A stretch of DNA of 64,000 nucleotides from the NCBI RefSeq assembly GCF_000006445.2, contig NC_006048.2, positions 744,001 to 808,000 of the forward strand, in the 5' to 3' direction. The notes beneath the pieces are model-generated. The model made no database searches. It was given only the letters and a program-made list of their open reading frames with translations, and was not told the DNA's origin. Positions 48,738 through 58,606 of the stretch are shown piece by piece. Numbering within the stretch: position 1 is the stretch's first letter; each line of letters starts with the position of its first letter. The position numbers were made by a program, and so were the translations under genes. This DNA comes from Debaryomyces hansenii CBS767 (lineage: Eukaryota > Ascomycota > Pichiomycetes > Serinales > Debaryomycetaceae).

Positions 48738-51458
48738 TTATCCTCCCCATGTATGTCTACGATCCACCCTATAGAGTCTGACAAAATCAAAATCTTACCT
48801 CACAAATATATGTTACACAAAAATATGGTAACACCTGAATAATATTGATCAAGAGCCACAAAATTATGCTGTTCCATGCTCCTAACATCTAACCCTCTCG
48901 CATATGATCTGAACTTCGTCATGTTTGAATTTGTTCTCTACACCCTTCTAGAAGAAACATTGCATCAACTACCAAAATCAATTTCATACCCCTTGTTTTA
49001 GCCTGTATCATGCACTTGTGCTATACGACACCATGTCGTATTCCCTTTGAAGACAAAAATATGAAAAGTAATTATAATATCCGGTATTATGTCATAATGG
49101 ATTTATAATGTTCTTGCTAAAATATTATTTTTTCAACATCTCGAGATTGATGATGCACAGCCATGCGATTTTTTAATTGGGGAAGCCGAATATATGAGGC
49201 TGGATATATGAAATATTGGCTAATTTTATTTTTTAAATCACTTCCTAAAAATAGTGATTACGCCATGAGGGTTGTGTAGCTTGGTGTGGATAAGCCGTAC
49301 GTGTTTTATATTTCCGTACGCATATAATGCTCTGCATGTCTCATGCGATAGCCTTATGAGGGTAAAGAACATTAATTCCTTTTCTGAAATTCGCACGTAA
49401 TGCATACTAAACCTTCAGCCGTTAATGTTTAGTTCAGTATGTTTTATTATACTGTGCATACATATAGGGCGCCTTGATGAATTTGATGACTGTGTACTGA
49501 ATTCGTGAAGTTCAGTGACGTTCCTTTGAAATACGTTTTATTATGGGCCACAACCTTTCAGCGAATTGGAGAGACATGCGGACAAGATAGCCCAACCAAC
49601 ACGACAATTTCATTGCCAAAATAAAATTGTGCCCCATGTTTGTGGTTAACTACGATCACTTTATGCTGCAAATGGAACTGTCTTTCAGAATTAGAAGAAG
49701 CCTTAGAAAAATCTGGAAACCTCAAAAAGAGATGCCCGTTGATGAATATGCAACAAAGGAGATTTCATCGAAGAGTCGGGGAGGTGAAAAGTGATGCATT
49801 TCTATAGCTTTCGAGCCTGGATTCTTATGATCGATAAAGCATCATTTGGCATTATAGTAGCATGTGTCATGGAAGATTCGTCGTCGAATTTCTAGCTTAC
49901 ACTGTATTATCCCCATGAACTTCTCTGTACGAAAATCCCTAGCGCTCATATGCCAGAAAAATTCTTTCTTTCTTTTCTTCAGCAGGGAAATATCTCGACA
50001 TGTAATCATTATTTGCCAACCAAATGCATACATCCTTTGGAATATTTATTTATATCTACGATTTTTATTCTATCTGCGACACGCAATATTTTTAGACAAA
50101 ATTCTTGTCAACCTTATGTAACAGTTTCATGTTCTTAAGTTCGACCGTCGCACATATAGGGTCTCTGCAATTAAGAACGCCCCTATTTTACCTTTATACC
50201 AATGTCATGCCACACTTAGTTCGTATCTAGTAAACGGCCCAAAGAAAAAGTAGAATGTGCATTCTAGTCCAGCGGTGTTCCGGTCATATAATACCAAATT
50301 ATATATCCAGCTAATCAGTTGACACACCCTTTAAGCAGGTTTATGCAATATGATCTAATACCAGCCACTTCGTCCTGGAGTCCCAGCTCTTCCCCAATAA
50401 TATAACTTGCATGGGCCCGGGCTCGTGCTCCAAACCAGCATACTACGGTGCATTGTGCGAAAGATTTCTAGAACATAAGTCCGCGCCCACCATCTAACTC
50501 TCAAAAAAAAGAAGAATCTTCTCGAATTTCATTTATCTTATACCGCATGCATAAAGAAACCCGGCATGTTGTCTCTAATATCACGACAGTATGGGCATCC
50601 GAAGCTCCGGATATGCCTCATCCATGTATGTTTTCATTCTGAAACCTATTCATATTAATCCAACGTTCAACGTCCATAGGGGTTACTGATGTCTCCTGTA
50701 CTTCCTGCAATTATACCGCTCATTAATTGCAATTAACGTATAAACCCCCTAGTACAACTGTACTATTTACAAGATATTTAATTCTCTCAATTACCACCTC
50801 ATATTCTCTAATCTCAATCCTAGGTACATATAGTAATTAACACTTTCATTACTCTAGAACCCCCCTGAAATCCGACACTTCCGTCGTACCGCACCAAACA
50901 TCCTTCCAATCTAGCCCAATCTATCTAAAAAAAGTCAATGTCTTACTGCCCCTTGGCTAAGTATTGTCGCTAAAAAGCTCTATGATTCAATCTATATGTA
51001 ATAGCAAGTACCTTGTGGGCCCATTACACTAATGCGGTTATTATTCCCTGTTAAAACCACTGAGCTAATTCTGGAAGCATGACATTCATGCAAAGTAATA
51101 GTTTAAGAACAATGTTGCATGCGTTTATATGTACGAGTTTCCGCGCGCCACTTTTCACGGAATACCGATGCTATTATGCGCTTCAATCGGGGCTTTATGC
51201 ATATGCAATTCGAAATCTTAAGTAGCCTGTTGTCGGGTAACACTCGTCATGATATTTCAGATTATTTTCCTAAAGTATAAAGGTTCGGGAATCCCTATTG
51301 ATAATTAATCGATAGGGTCATCATAGGTCTTGAAAATTATTGGGAAAATTATAAAGAAAGTTAGCAATTGAACTACATAAATATTGCTTATTTACAATTA
51401 GTAGAAGTTAATTAACTAGATTGCAACCATTAAAGGACTTAATCTAAGAACATATATC
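48738..51458. promoter_or_regulatory. 2.7-kb gene-free region upstream of the Ada-like regulator, rich in TGCAT sites
   Basis: No frame longer than about 85 codons, no RNA gene, no repeat array and no LTR visible. By eye I count 18 separate sites with TGCAT or ATGCA, five of them the palindrome ATGCAT (49400, 49794, 50024, 50547, 51197). A TATAAA lies at 51350-51355, about 105 bp before the regulator ATG. The shape resembles the outsized promoters of developmental regulators in CTG-clade yeasts. TGCAT is the core for APSES factors such as Efg1/Phd1/Sok2. Regulation is inference. Confidence 0.5.
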
Positions 51459-53096
51459 ATGACAAATTTGGACATGTCGTATTCTTCTGAAGGAACTAAA
51501 TGGAAGGCATACCAATTCAGTGATCCATTCGCAGCCAAGTCGTTTTTCGTATGCAATAAGATTAACAAGTTCTTTTGTCGACCAGATTGTGATGCTAGGC
51601 CTATCACGAACTTGAAATCGGAAATTAAATTTGTGAACCTGGTGTCAGATGCTATCAATTACGGATACGTTGCCTGTAACAGCTGTGATCCATTGTCCTT
51701 ACCACCAATCGATGTGGACTTATTGGTTGACTGTGTGGCATCGATAAACAAGCAAATAGGGTTCTTACCCCCTTTATTGGACGAAGACGAAGACAGAAAC
51801 AACGAAAAGATCAAGGAGAATATTATAGAATCGAAGAAAACTAATGAAGAACAAATAATGCAGGCAATTGGGGGCAGAAGGTCGTCTGTTCCAGTGATCA
51901 ACTTCGAAGGTAAATATTCGAAGGATTTTGAAAATACGTCGTTATCGAAGAACGACTTTGACCATTACAGATTAGTGGATTTGGCATGCAGACACTTAGC
52001 ATTAGCCGCAGCGACTAATATCTTTCAACCTCAAAGCTCGAAGGGATCGAGATCGGTTGAGAGTAGTCCTTCCAGCTCGTCTTCTAATAGTAAGAAGAGA
52101 AGAAGAAGAGGTGGTGTACTCGGGTTTAAAGAGCTAGCCGCAAAGTCCAAGTTATCTGCTTGGCACTTTCACAGAGTTTTCAAGTCAGTTACGGGTTTGA
52201 CACCTAAGACTTATGGTGATAAATGCTGGGAATATATCAAGAACTACTTGAACTCCAGTGAATATAGTTCTAATAAACAACAAGAAACTCAACAATCACA
52301 GTTGTGTGAATACCAAACCCCTGTCACGAATTCCAGTGAATCCGCATCATCTATACCAACATCTCCTAATGACTTGGTATCTAATAAGAGAATTAAATTG
52401 GAGCCAACTCAAGAAGTCAAATTTGAAATATCATCACCACCTCAGAACGAAGAGACTTTATTGAAAGAATTGGTGCTACCAAACCAAGTTCCATCGGACA
52501 ACTCTAACACTAGAATGCCTACTATGAACATGATACCCTCACCAATGGAAGGTGATGATAATTTCAATAAGATGAATCCAATGAAATATTCGGTACCCCA
52601 ACAAGCTACATTTGACATCACTGTCAATCAACCAATAACTGACAACAATTTCAACATGTTTAATGATGCGCAGGGTTTAAATCAAGATTTTTCGTCTACA
52701 ACTAGGGCATTTTCAGCACCAGATTTATCTCATTACAACACAAGACCAACTACATTATTCAGTCATTTGAGGTCTAACGAAAGGACTCCAGAAGAAAGCT
52801 ACAGTTCTAATAGATCATCACAATCGCCAGTATTGAATGATGGCATTCCTACTATTGACGAAGTAGTACCTGCCAACCAATACATGAAGGGACCTGAAGG
52901 TGCACAAGATGTATTGAATGATGTGCCTGAGCTTAATACTTTATTATACGACTCTGGTGTTAACAGCTTAAATCCTTTGAATGATGAGGGTAATCTTGAC
53001 TTGAACTTGAATAACAGTTATTTTGATCAAAATCAAAACGCTTTCAATTTAGGCTTCGCTTCGGATTTATTATCCACGAATAATGACAACTTTTAG
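51459..53096 (+). CDS. Ada-type zinc domain plus AraC-type HTH protein; probable transcription factor
   Basis: A 545-residue protein whose first half resembles the N-terminal half of bacterial Ada. The metal site is Cys40, Cys44, Cys73 and Cys76, spaced C-x3-C-x28-C-x2-C in the context FFCRPDCDAR and YGYVACNSC. Cys40 sits where Ada has its methylphosphotriester-accepting Cys38. After a Ser/Lys-rich linker comes an AraC-type helix-turn-helix (about 222-262), with HFHRVFKSVTGLTPKTYGDK against Ada's HLHRLFKATTGMTPKGW. The Ada methyltransferase domain (PCHRV) is absent. It is replaced by about 280 residues rich in Ser, Asn, Pro and acidic residues, as in an activation domain. It is not present in S. 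cerevisiae to my knowledge. It is flanked by unusually long non-coding regions. Role unknown: DNA-alkylation sensing or a derived regulator. Confidence 0.8.
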   Translation: MTNLDMSYSSEGTKWKAYQFSDPFAAKSFFVCNKINKFFCRPDCDARPITNLKSEIKFVNLVSDAINYGYVACNSCDPLSLPPIDVDLLVDCVASINKQIGFLPPLLDEDEDRNNEKIKENIIESKKTNEEQIMQAIGGRRSSVPVINFEGKYSKDFENTSLSKNDFDHYRLVDLACRHLALAAATNIFQPQSSKGSRSVESSPSSSSSNSKKRRRRGGVLGFKELAAKSKLSAWHFHRVFKSVTGLTPKTYGDKCWEYIKNYLNSSEYSSNKQQETQQSQLCEYQTPVTNSSESASSIPTSPNDLVSNKRIKLEPTQEVKFEISSPPQNEETLLKELVLPNQVPSDNSNTRMPTMNMIPSPMEGDDNFNKMNPMKYSVPQQATFDITVNQPITDNNFNMFNDAQGLNQDFSSTTRAFSAPDLSHYNTRPTTLFSHLRSNERTPEESYSSNRSSQSPVLNDGIPTIDEVVPANQYMKGPEGAQDVLNDVPELNTLLYDSGVNSLNPLNDEGNLDLNLNNSYFDQNQNAFNLGFASDLLSTNNDNF

Positions 53097-54664
53097 AGAC
53101 ACACAGGTAAACGTTTTTGGAATTTTTGATATCAATTTCTTCTATGGTTTGCAGAGTAATGATTATGACGATTAATGCTATTATTAATGCTACTTTTAAT
53201 GATTCGGTTTGTATTCCTCTTTTTTAATACACAACTTATTATTACCATCTATGACACTTCCTGGGCAAATACAATCCTACGTATTTGACCCTGTTTTTAC
53301 TACAAATGCAATGAAATAGTTGTAAATAATCGGGGAATTATAATCCAAATATATATTGTATTGTTAAATGATTATTATCTTAATGTATCTGGCATTGTTT
53401 TCAGGATCACGACAGGATTTTGCGTTTACCGTAAACGGAATTTCAGAATTTCAGCCTGCTCTCTTCGAAAAATATAACCGAGACCATATTTTCTCCTCAG
53501 TATTACGCCTGACATGCACTATTTTCGAAGTGTAAGCTATTTCAAGTCTAGACAATATAATATTATTGTATTTATCAGTGTGGCCTTCTTCTTTTATGGA
53601 CTACAATTGCCATAATTGCGAATGTGATCCTCTAGTTCTAACAATATGCACGTTTCGTACTCATCACTTCTCCTATCAGACTCTCTCCTCACAGTAAACT
53701 TTCCATTACAATGCGATGGAGTATTCATAACTTATTTTTTAACTTTAATTTACCATAAATGCTTCGTAACGGTCCTCCCAGATTAATCAAGCCAATTGGT
53801 TATGTACCTAGAGCCTGGTCATGCTGTTTTCAGGTGGAGTTAACTCAAGGAGTAGATGGAATCAAATGGTGAATACATTAGAAATCACAAGAACCACTTT
53901 ACGCTCATTTGGCTTATATCTTACTTACTATACAAAATTTCAACTCCAATATTATGAGTGTAAGAATATAAATTATATCCCTGGGATTCTTTTGGTCGAA
54001 ATTCAAATCTATGCTTAAACCAGCTATAGAACTGATTTTGCAATTAGTTACATGGTTCTAAAAAAAAACTACGTTCTACAAGTCAAGATGATAAATTACG
54101 GTTAATGTAATTATCATAGAGGAGTTTTATGATTAAACCTAAATATATCAAAATTTTGTCAGTATTAATTACTAATTTCCTAATCTGTAATTGTGGCTAA
54201 TTATGTTCACTATCGGATTTAGATACCGATAGAATTGAGTTTGTTTGTCAGCAGATACATACCTTAAGCGACATTAGAATGTTTTATTGTATATATGAAT
54301 TCCTATTATTATTTCCTTAAAGTTTGCCAGGAGTACTTAATAGAATGGTGATCTCATCACACATTAAACTTAGATCGTAGTAGATGACTCGAACGTAATA
54401 TCTAGATGCGGTCAGTTGACGGGAAGAGGGTGATGATATGATATCAAGAACATCAAATTACATGAGTGTTGCAGGCCCTAGTTTCCAGATGGTACAGTAG
54501 GTGTGGAGACGAAAAATTGTCAGAATACGAGAATCATTTTCAAACCCAGTTATGAAAGGACTAACTATTTATCCGAGTTCTGTAATAGATTACGGAAGAA
54601 CGATCATATGATCGTTTCTTGAGGTTTTGAACAATGCTTGTATTAGAAATATATATATGCTCAA
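53097..54664. other. Long convergent gap without a recognisable gene
   Basis: 1.57 kb between two converging genes. The longest Met frame is 65 codons (53821-54018) with no protein-like pattern. I see no tRNA, LTR or repeat array. It may carry a long 3' UTR or a non-coding RNA. Confidence 0.5.
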
Positions 54665-55975
54665 CTAATTAGCAGAGGAATTGTCTCCTTCCTTATAATT
54701 TGCTACTCTTTCTTTATTATTGGTGGCTGCATGTACCAATTGCACAAATGCGTCACTAGCTAAGTCTGATTTCTTCTTGGGTGCACTAGTGGATGATACA
54801 GAAGCAGCTGAGCTACGGTCATCTATTGAATTTAGGGCACTGCTTAAAGCCTTCCAAGAGCCTAAACCTCCTTCAGATCCAGCACCTTGTTTGGACGATA
54901 CATCGCTTGAGATCAATGCACCTTCATCTCCAAATAAGTTGATTTCATTTGGATCATCATCATCATCACCTTGTAGCTCTTTCAACTTCTTGATCTTGTT
55001 GTTTAACTTGACCATTTCAATTGCTTGCTTAAACTTTTGCTTTGCGTTGAAGTTCTCCTTCAAGTTAGGTAACAAGTCTAATTCCTTATGTTCCGAAGCA
55101 ATAGAGACCAACCACTTGTCGTTTAATAATGTTTCCGCATCGGGTCTGTTATTTGGATCAAATTGTAAAGCTTTAATGATAAAACGACGAGCATCTTTTG
55201 AAACATCTTTCCAATAATCCGCATGGAATATAACTGCATTATTATGCTTGACTTCCTCAATGAAATCACTAACATTCTCTGAGCGAAATGGTGAATATCC
55301 ACATAATAATGTGTATGTAATTACACCTAAAGACCAGATATCACAGGGTTTCCCATGTCCAGTGCCCAAAATGACCTCAGGGGCCGCATACCCAAATGAA
55401 CCCGCTGAAGACGTTAGCTTCTCGTCAGGACTCTCTAATCTCTTAGCAATACCAAAATCAGCCAATACGACGTTCGAATTATCTGCTGGCGTCAAGTATA
55501 ATATGTTTTCCGGCTTTAAGTCTCTGTGGACAATGTTCTTATTATGTAAATACTTAATTGCCTCTAACATCGCAACGATCACCAAAGACGCATCGAACTC
55601 AGTAAATCTACCCTTCTCGATAATACGATCAAATAACTCTCCTCCGGTAGCCAATTGGGTCACTATATAAAATTTATCCTTTGATTCAAACCAATCTCTA
55701 AATCCAACTATATTGGGATGCAGTAACTCCTGCAATAAGTTGAGCTCATCAGTGATTGTTTCCACTTTACCCTTTAAAGCTTTCTTTAAAATAATCTTCA
55801 CTGCAACTTCTTCGTTCGTTTCGTTGTTCCTTGCATATCTTACAATTCCAAAAGATCCAGCCCCTAATGTTTTTCCAAACGTATATAATGATTTACGGGA
55901 GTACGAGCTAGGTTGTCCACTTAATTTATTGAAGATCTTTTTCAAATTATTGCTTTCCGATTGCTGCTGTGCCAT
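54665..55975 (-). CDS. CMK1: Calcium/calmodulin-dependent protein kinase (Cmk1/Cmk2)
   Basis: A 436-residue CaM kinase acting in calcium and stress signalling. Kinase domain at about 30-300: glycine loop LGAGSFGIVRYA, HRDLKPENI, DFGIAK, activation segment AGSFGYAAPEV. There is Ser rather than Thr in the loop region where animal CaMKI has its activating Thr, similar to yeast Cmk proteins. A basic helix (FKQAIEMVKLNNKIKKLKEL, about 320-340) is the likely autoinhibitory/calmodulin-binding segment. A Ser/Ala-rich tail follows. Yeasts usually have two paralogues and I cannot say which this is. Confidence 0.87.
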   Translation of the reverse strand: MAQQQSESNNLKKIFNKLSGQPSSYSRKSLYTFGKTLGAGSFGIVRYARNNETNEEVAVKIILKKALKGKVETITDELNLLQELLHPNIVGFRDWFESKDKFYIVTQLATGGELFDRIIEKGRFTEFDASLVIVAMLEAIKYLHNKNIVHRDLKPENILYLTPADNSNVVLADFGIAKRLESPDEKLTSSAGSFGYAAPEVILGTGHGKPCDIWSLGVITYTLLCGYSPFRSENVSDFIEEVKHNNAVIFHADYWKDVSKDARRFIIKALQFDPNNRPDAETLLNDKWLVSIASEHKELDLLPNLKENFNAKQKFKQAIEMVKLNNKIKKLKELQGDDDDDPNEINLFGDEGALISSDVSSKQGAGSEGGLGSWKALSSALNSIDDRSSAASVSSTSAPKKKSDLASDAFVQLVHAATNNKERVANYKEGDNSSAN

Positions 55976-56608
55976 ATCAATTACTTAATGTCTATCTCAG
56001 TATAATAATCTAATTCTTATAAGACTAACCATATGTTCTTCTAATGCATCTAATAGGCCACTCGTTCCTTGAATCCTAATTAATTTCAAGCGCGGTCACG
56101 TTCAGATAAGAGAGGCTGTAGAGAAAATTTAGTAGGGACTCCAATTTTAGATCTACTGATAGCTGGTATGGTAAGTTGGATGTTACTATAGTATTTCGAG
56201 ATCCATGTCCCTAGCATTTGGTAGTTTTAGGGTTTTCTGGTCTTGGCTTATTCTTCGGGACCTAGAGCTGGATGCATAACAATGTCCTGAATAAAGTCTC
56301 AAACAGACTTACCTTTACGTTCTATTAGAAAGCATCAATTAGTATATGCCGCTTACTCCGGTATACTACCTCCTAACAATAGTATGCTTATCTAACGAAT
56401 GTGGGATTTAAACTAATCGAGTAAGTGGACAACGATGGCTGCGATTTTTTGCGACTCGACGGGAATCGAGGTCCTCGTAACTTTTATGGATTTGGGGTCA
56501 TAACTGCAACTATAAATTGGGATGATATTCTACTTCATTTAGCAAACTTATATCAATTAACAAGTATTATCAGAGAATAACTACAATATAAACTATTCAT
56601 CAGTAGAA
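55976..56608. promoter_or_regulatory. Divergent promoter region of CMK1 and UGA1
   Basis: 633 bp. On the UGA1 side there is a TATAAA at 56511-56516 (about -95). Two GATAAG boxes (56105-56110 plus, 56387-56392 minus) could bind nitrogen-control GATA factors. An inverted repeat CTCGA-cgggaa-TCGAG spans 56455-56470 (about -145). GABA-pathway genes are nitrogen-regulated in yeasts; the factor reading the inverted repeat is unknown. Confidence 0.4.
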
Positions 56609-58108
56609 ATGCTTAGAGTTTCACGTTTATACCCAAAAAGCCGTGTTGGTAGAGCATTAGCAACCACTAAACGGTATCAATCTTCAGTATGCGGGGCATA
56701 TTTTCCAGATGAGCCATCAAGACCAGAATTGATTACTGAAAGAATTCCTGGTCCCAGTGGAATCAAATTGAACGAAGATTTGGGTAAGGTGTTCGATAAC
56801 AGAGCATCCAATTTTGTTACAGACTATTTTAATTCCATCGGGAATTATATTTCAGATGCGGATGGTAATAAGTTGCTTGATGTTTATTGCCAAATTTCTT
56901 CGATTGCGTTGGGATATAACAACCCAGCATTGATCGAGATGGCTAAGCTGGATTCCATGATCAATGCGTTAGTAAACAGACCTGCATTGGCATGTTTTCC
57001 TTCGATTGACTACGGAAAGATATTGAATGAAGGAATTTTAGCAGCTGCTCCTCCGGGAATGGACAAGGTATGGACAGCCCTTTCAGGATCATGTGCCAAT
57101 GAGACTGCTTATAAAGCTGCATTTATGTACCAAGAGGCGAAACGCAGGGGCTCAATTGACTTCACTAGTGAAGAGTTGACGTCTGTTATGGAAAACAAAG
57201 CGCCTGGTGCATCGGAAAAGGTAATTTTGTCGTTTGATAAGGGTTTCCATGGGAGACTTTTCGGGTCATTATCCACTACCAGGTCAAAAGCCATTCATAA
57301 GTTGGATATTCCAGCATTTCCATGGCCTAAAGCACCTTTTCCACAATTGAAGTACCCATTGGATGAGTTTGTTAACGAAAACCATTCCGAGGAAGAACGT
57401 TGTCTTGCAATCCTTGAAGACATTATCACCAAGAAACATCCACCTCATAATATTGCAGCTATTGTGGTCGAACCAGTACAGTCTGAAGGAGGTGATGTTC
57501 ATGCCACTCCGTTTTTCTTCCAAGGATTAAGAGACTTGACCAAGAAACATGAAATATTAATGATTGTTGATGAAGTCCAGACTGGGATAGGGGCAACAGG
57601 TAAGTTTTGGGCTCACGAACACTGGAATTTATCAGAACCTCCTGACATGGTATCCTTTTCGAAGAAGTTCCAAGCTGCGGGATTCTACTTCACTGATCCA
57701 GAGTTACAGCCAAACAAGCCGTTCAGACAGTTCAACACCTGGTGTGGCGATCCATCCAAAGCATTGATTGCTAAAAGTATCTACCAAGAAATTTCCAAAA
57801 ACAATCTTGTACAGAAGACGGCACAAGTCGGAGACTACTTATATAAGAGCTTATCCTCAGTTTTCTCTAAGTACCCAGACAGAATTAAAAACTTGAGAGG
57901 TGAAAACATGGGTACTTTTATTGCTTGGGATTGTGTCAGTCCAGAAGAAAGAAACAAATTATTATTGGCATGTCGTACCAAGGGTGTTAACATTGGTGGA
58001 TGTGGAGAAGTTACCGTTAGATTAAGACCTACTTTGGTTTTCGAAAACAAGCATGCAGATGTCTTAGCTAATATATTAGAGGACAGCTTAAAAGACTTAT
58101 ATAAATAA
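56609..58108 (+). CDS. UGA1: 4-aminobutyrate (GABA) transaminase
   Basis: A PLP enzyme converting GABA and 2-oxoglutarate to succinate semialdehyde and glutamate. The 499-residue protein has GSCANETAYKAAFMY (cofactor phosphate), SFDKGFHGR, VEPVQSEGGD, the Asp of IVDEVQTGIGATGKFWAHEHW, and the Schiff-base Lys in SFSKKFQAAG. The C-terminal NIGGCGEVTVRLRPTLVF is typical of eukaryotic GABA transaminases. The first 26 residues (MLRVSRLYPKSRVGRALATT and onward) are Arg-rich and free of acids. They look like a mitochondrial presequence that the shorter S. cerevisiae Uga1 (471) lacks. Residue 114 is a CUG codon and may be Ser. Confidence 0.95.
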   Translation: MLRVSRLYPKSRVGRALATTKRYQSSVCGAYFPDEPSRPELITERIPGPSGIKLNEDLGKVFDNRASNFVTDYFNSIGNYISDADGNKLLDVYCQISSIALGYNNPALIEMAKLDSMINALVNRPALACFPSIDYGKILNEGILAAAPPGMDKVWTALSGSCANETAYKAAFMYQEAKRRGSIDFTSEELTSVMENKAPGASEKVILSFDKGFHGRLFGSLSTTRSKAIHKLDIPAFPWPKAPFPQLKYPLDEFVNENHSEEERCLAILEDIITKKHPPHNIAAIVVEPVQSEGGDVHATPFFFQGLRDLTKKHEILMIVDEVQTGIGATGKFWAHEHWNLSEPPDMVSFSKKFQAAGFYFTDPELQPNKPFRQFNTWCGDPSKALIAKSIYQEISKNNLVQKTAQVGDYLYKSLSSVFSKYPDRIKNLRGENMGTFIAWDCVSPEERNKLLLACRTKGVNIGGCGEVTVRLRPTLVFENKHADVLANILEDSLKDLYK

Positions 58109-58606
58109 ATATTTTTTAAGTAAATACTAAAATTTTGTTTTATTCTAGATCCATTTAAGCTCATTGTACAAAATCGTCAATTTAGGAATGCGGAACCGTA
58201 ACAACTGATGTCAAATTATTTGTTGTAAATTACACAAATCATTTCCCGAAGGTTTAATTACAAAGTTGATCATCAAATATAATATATTAATAGATTAATA
58301 GTAACCATTATTTGGATTTGTGATCGTATATTGTGACTTAAGTGTATTTTGCTAGAGGAGAAACACCACTCAAACAGAAATAAATTGGACTGCTCAAATT
58401 TGCCATAATTCCGTTTAGTAGAGCAAGTTACCCTTTATTTGATTCAGACTCTATCTTTGATTATTGGTAGTTGTATAATCCTATTTATGAAATCCAACAT
58501 TTAAGAAAGCTTCCTTATAGGACGGCGTAACATATAAAGAATACTTGGTCATTATTACTAATCTAGCCTTGCCGCTATCGGAAATCAATATAAGGTATAA
58601 GGTAAG
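58109..58606. other. Intergenic region, UGA1 end/LST4 promoter
   Basis: 498 bp of AT-rich sequence between tandem plus-strand genes. I see no RNA gene, repeat or clear site. Confidence 0.5.

Noticed and set aside
49842..50138. Small frames of 62-85 codons in the AIM14-Ada gap
   Set aside because: Length is expected by chance, no domain pattern, and two strands overlap.
48738..51458. Centromere or retrotransposon LTR cluster in the long gap
   Set aside because: No repeated blocks, TG...CA terminal structure, target duplications or extreme AT core visible by eye.
53821..54018. 65-codon plus-strand frame in the convergent gap
   Set aside because: Isolated, short, with no recognisable pattern; could still be checked in ribosome profiling.
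56948..56950. CUG codon in UGA1 as proof of CUG-serine decoding
   Set aside because: Residue 114 is plausible as Ser by comparison with remembered homologues, but one site without an alignment does not settle the code.
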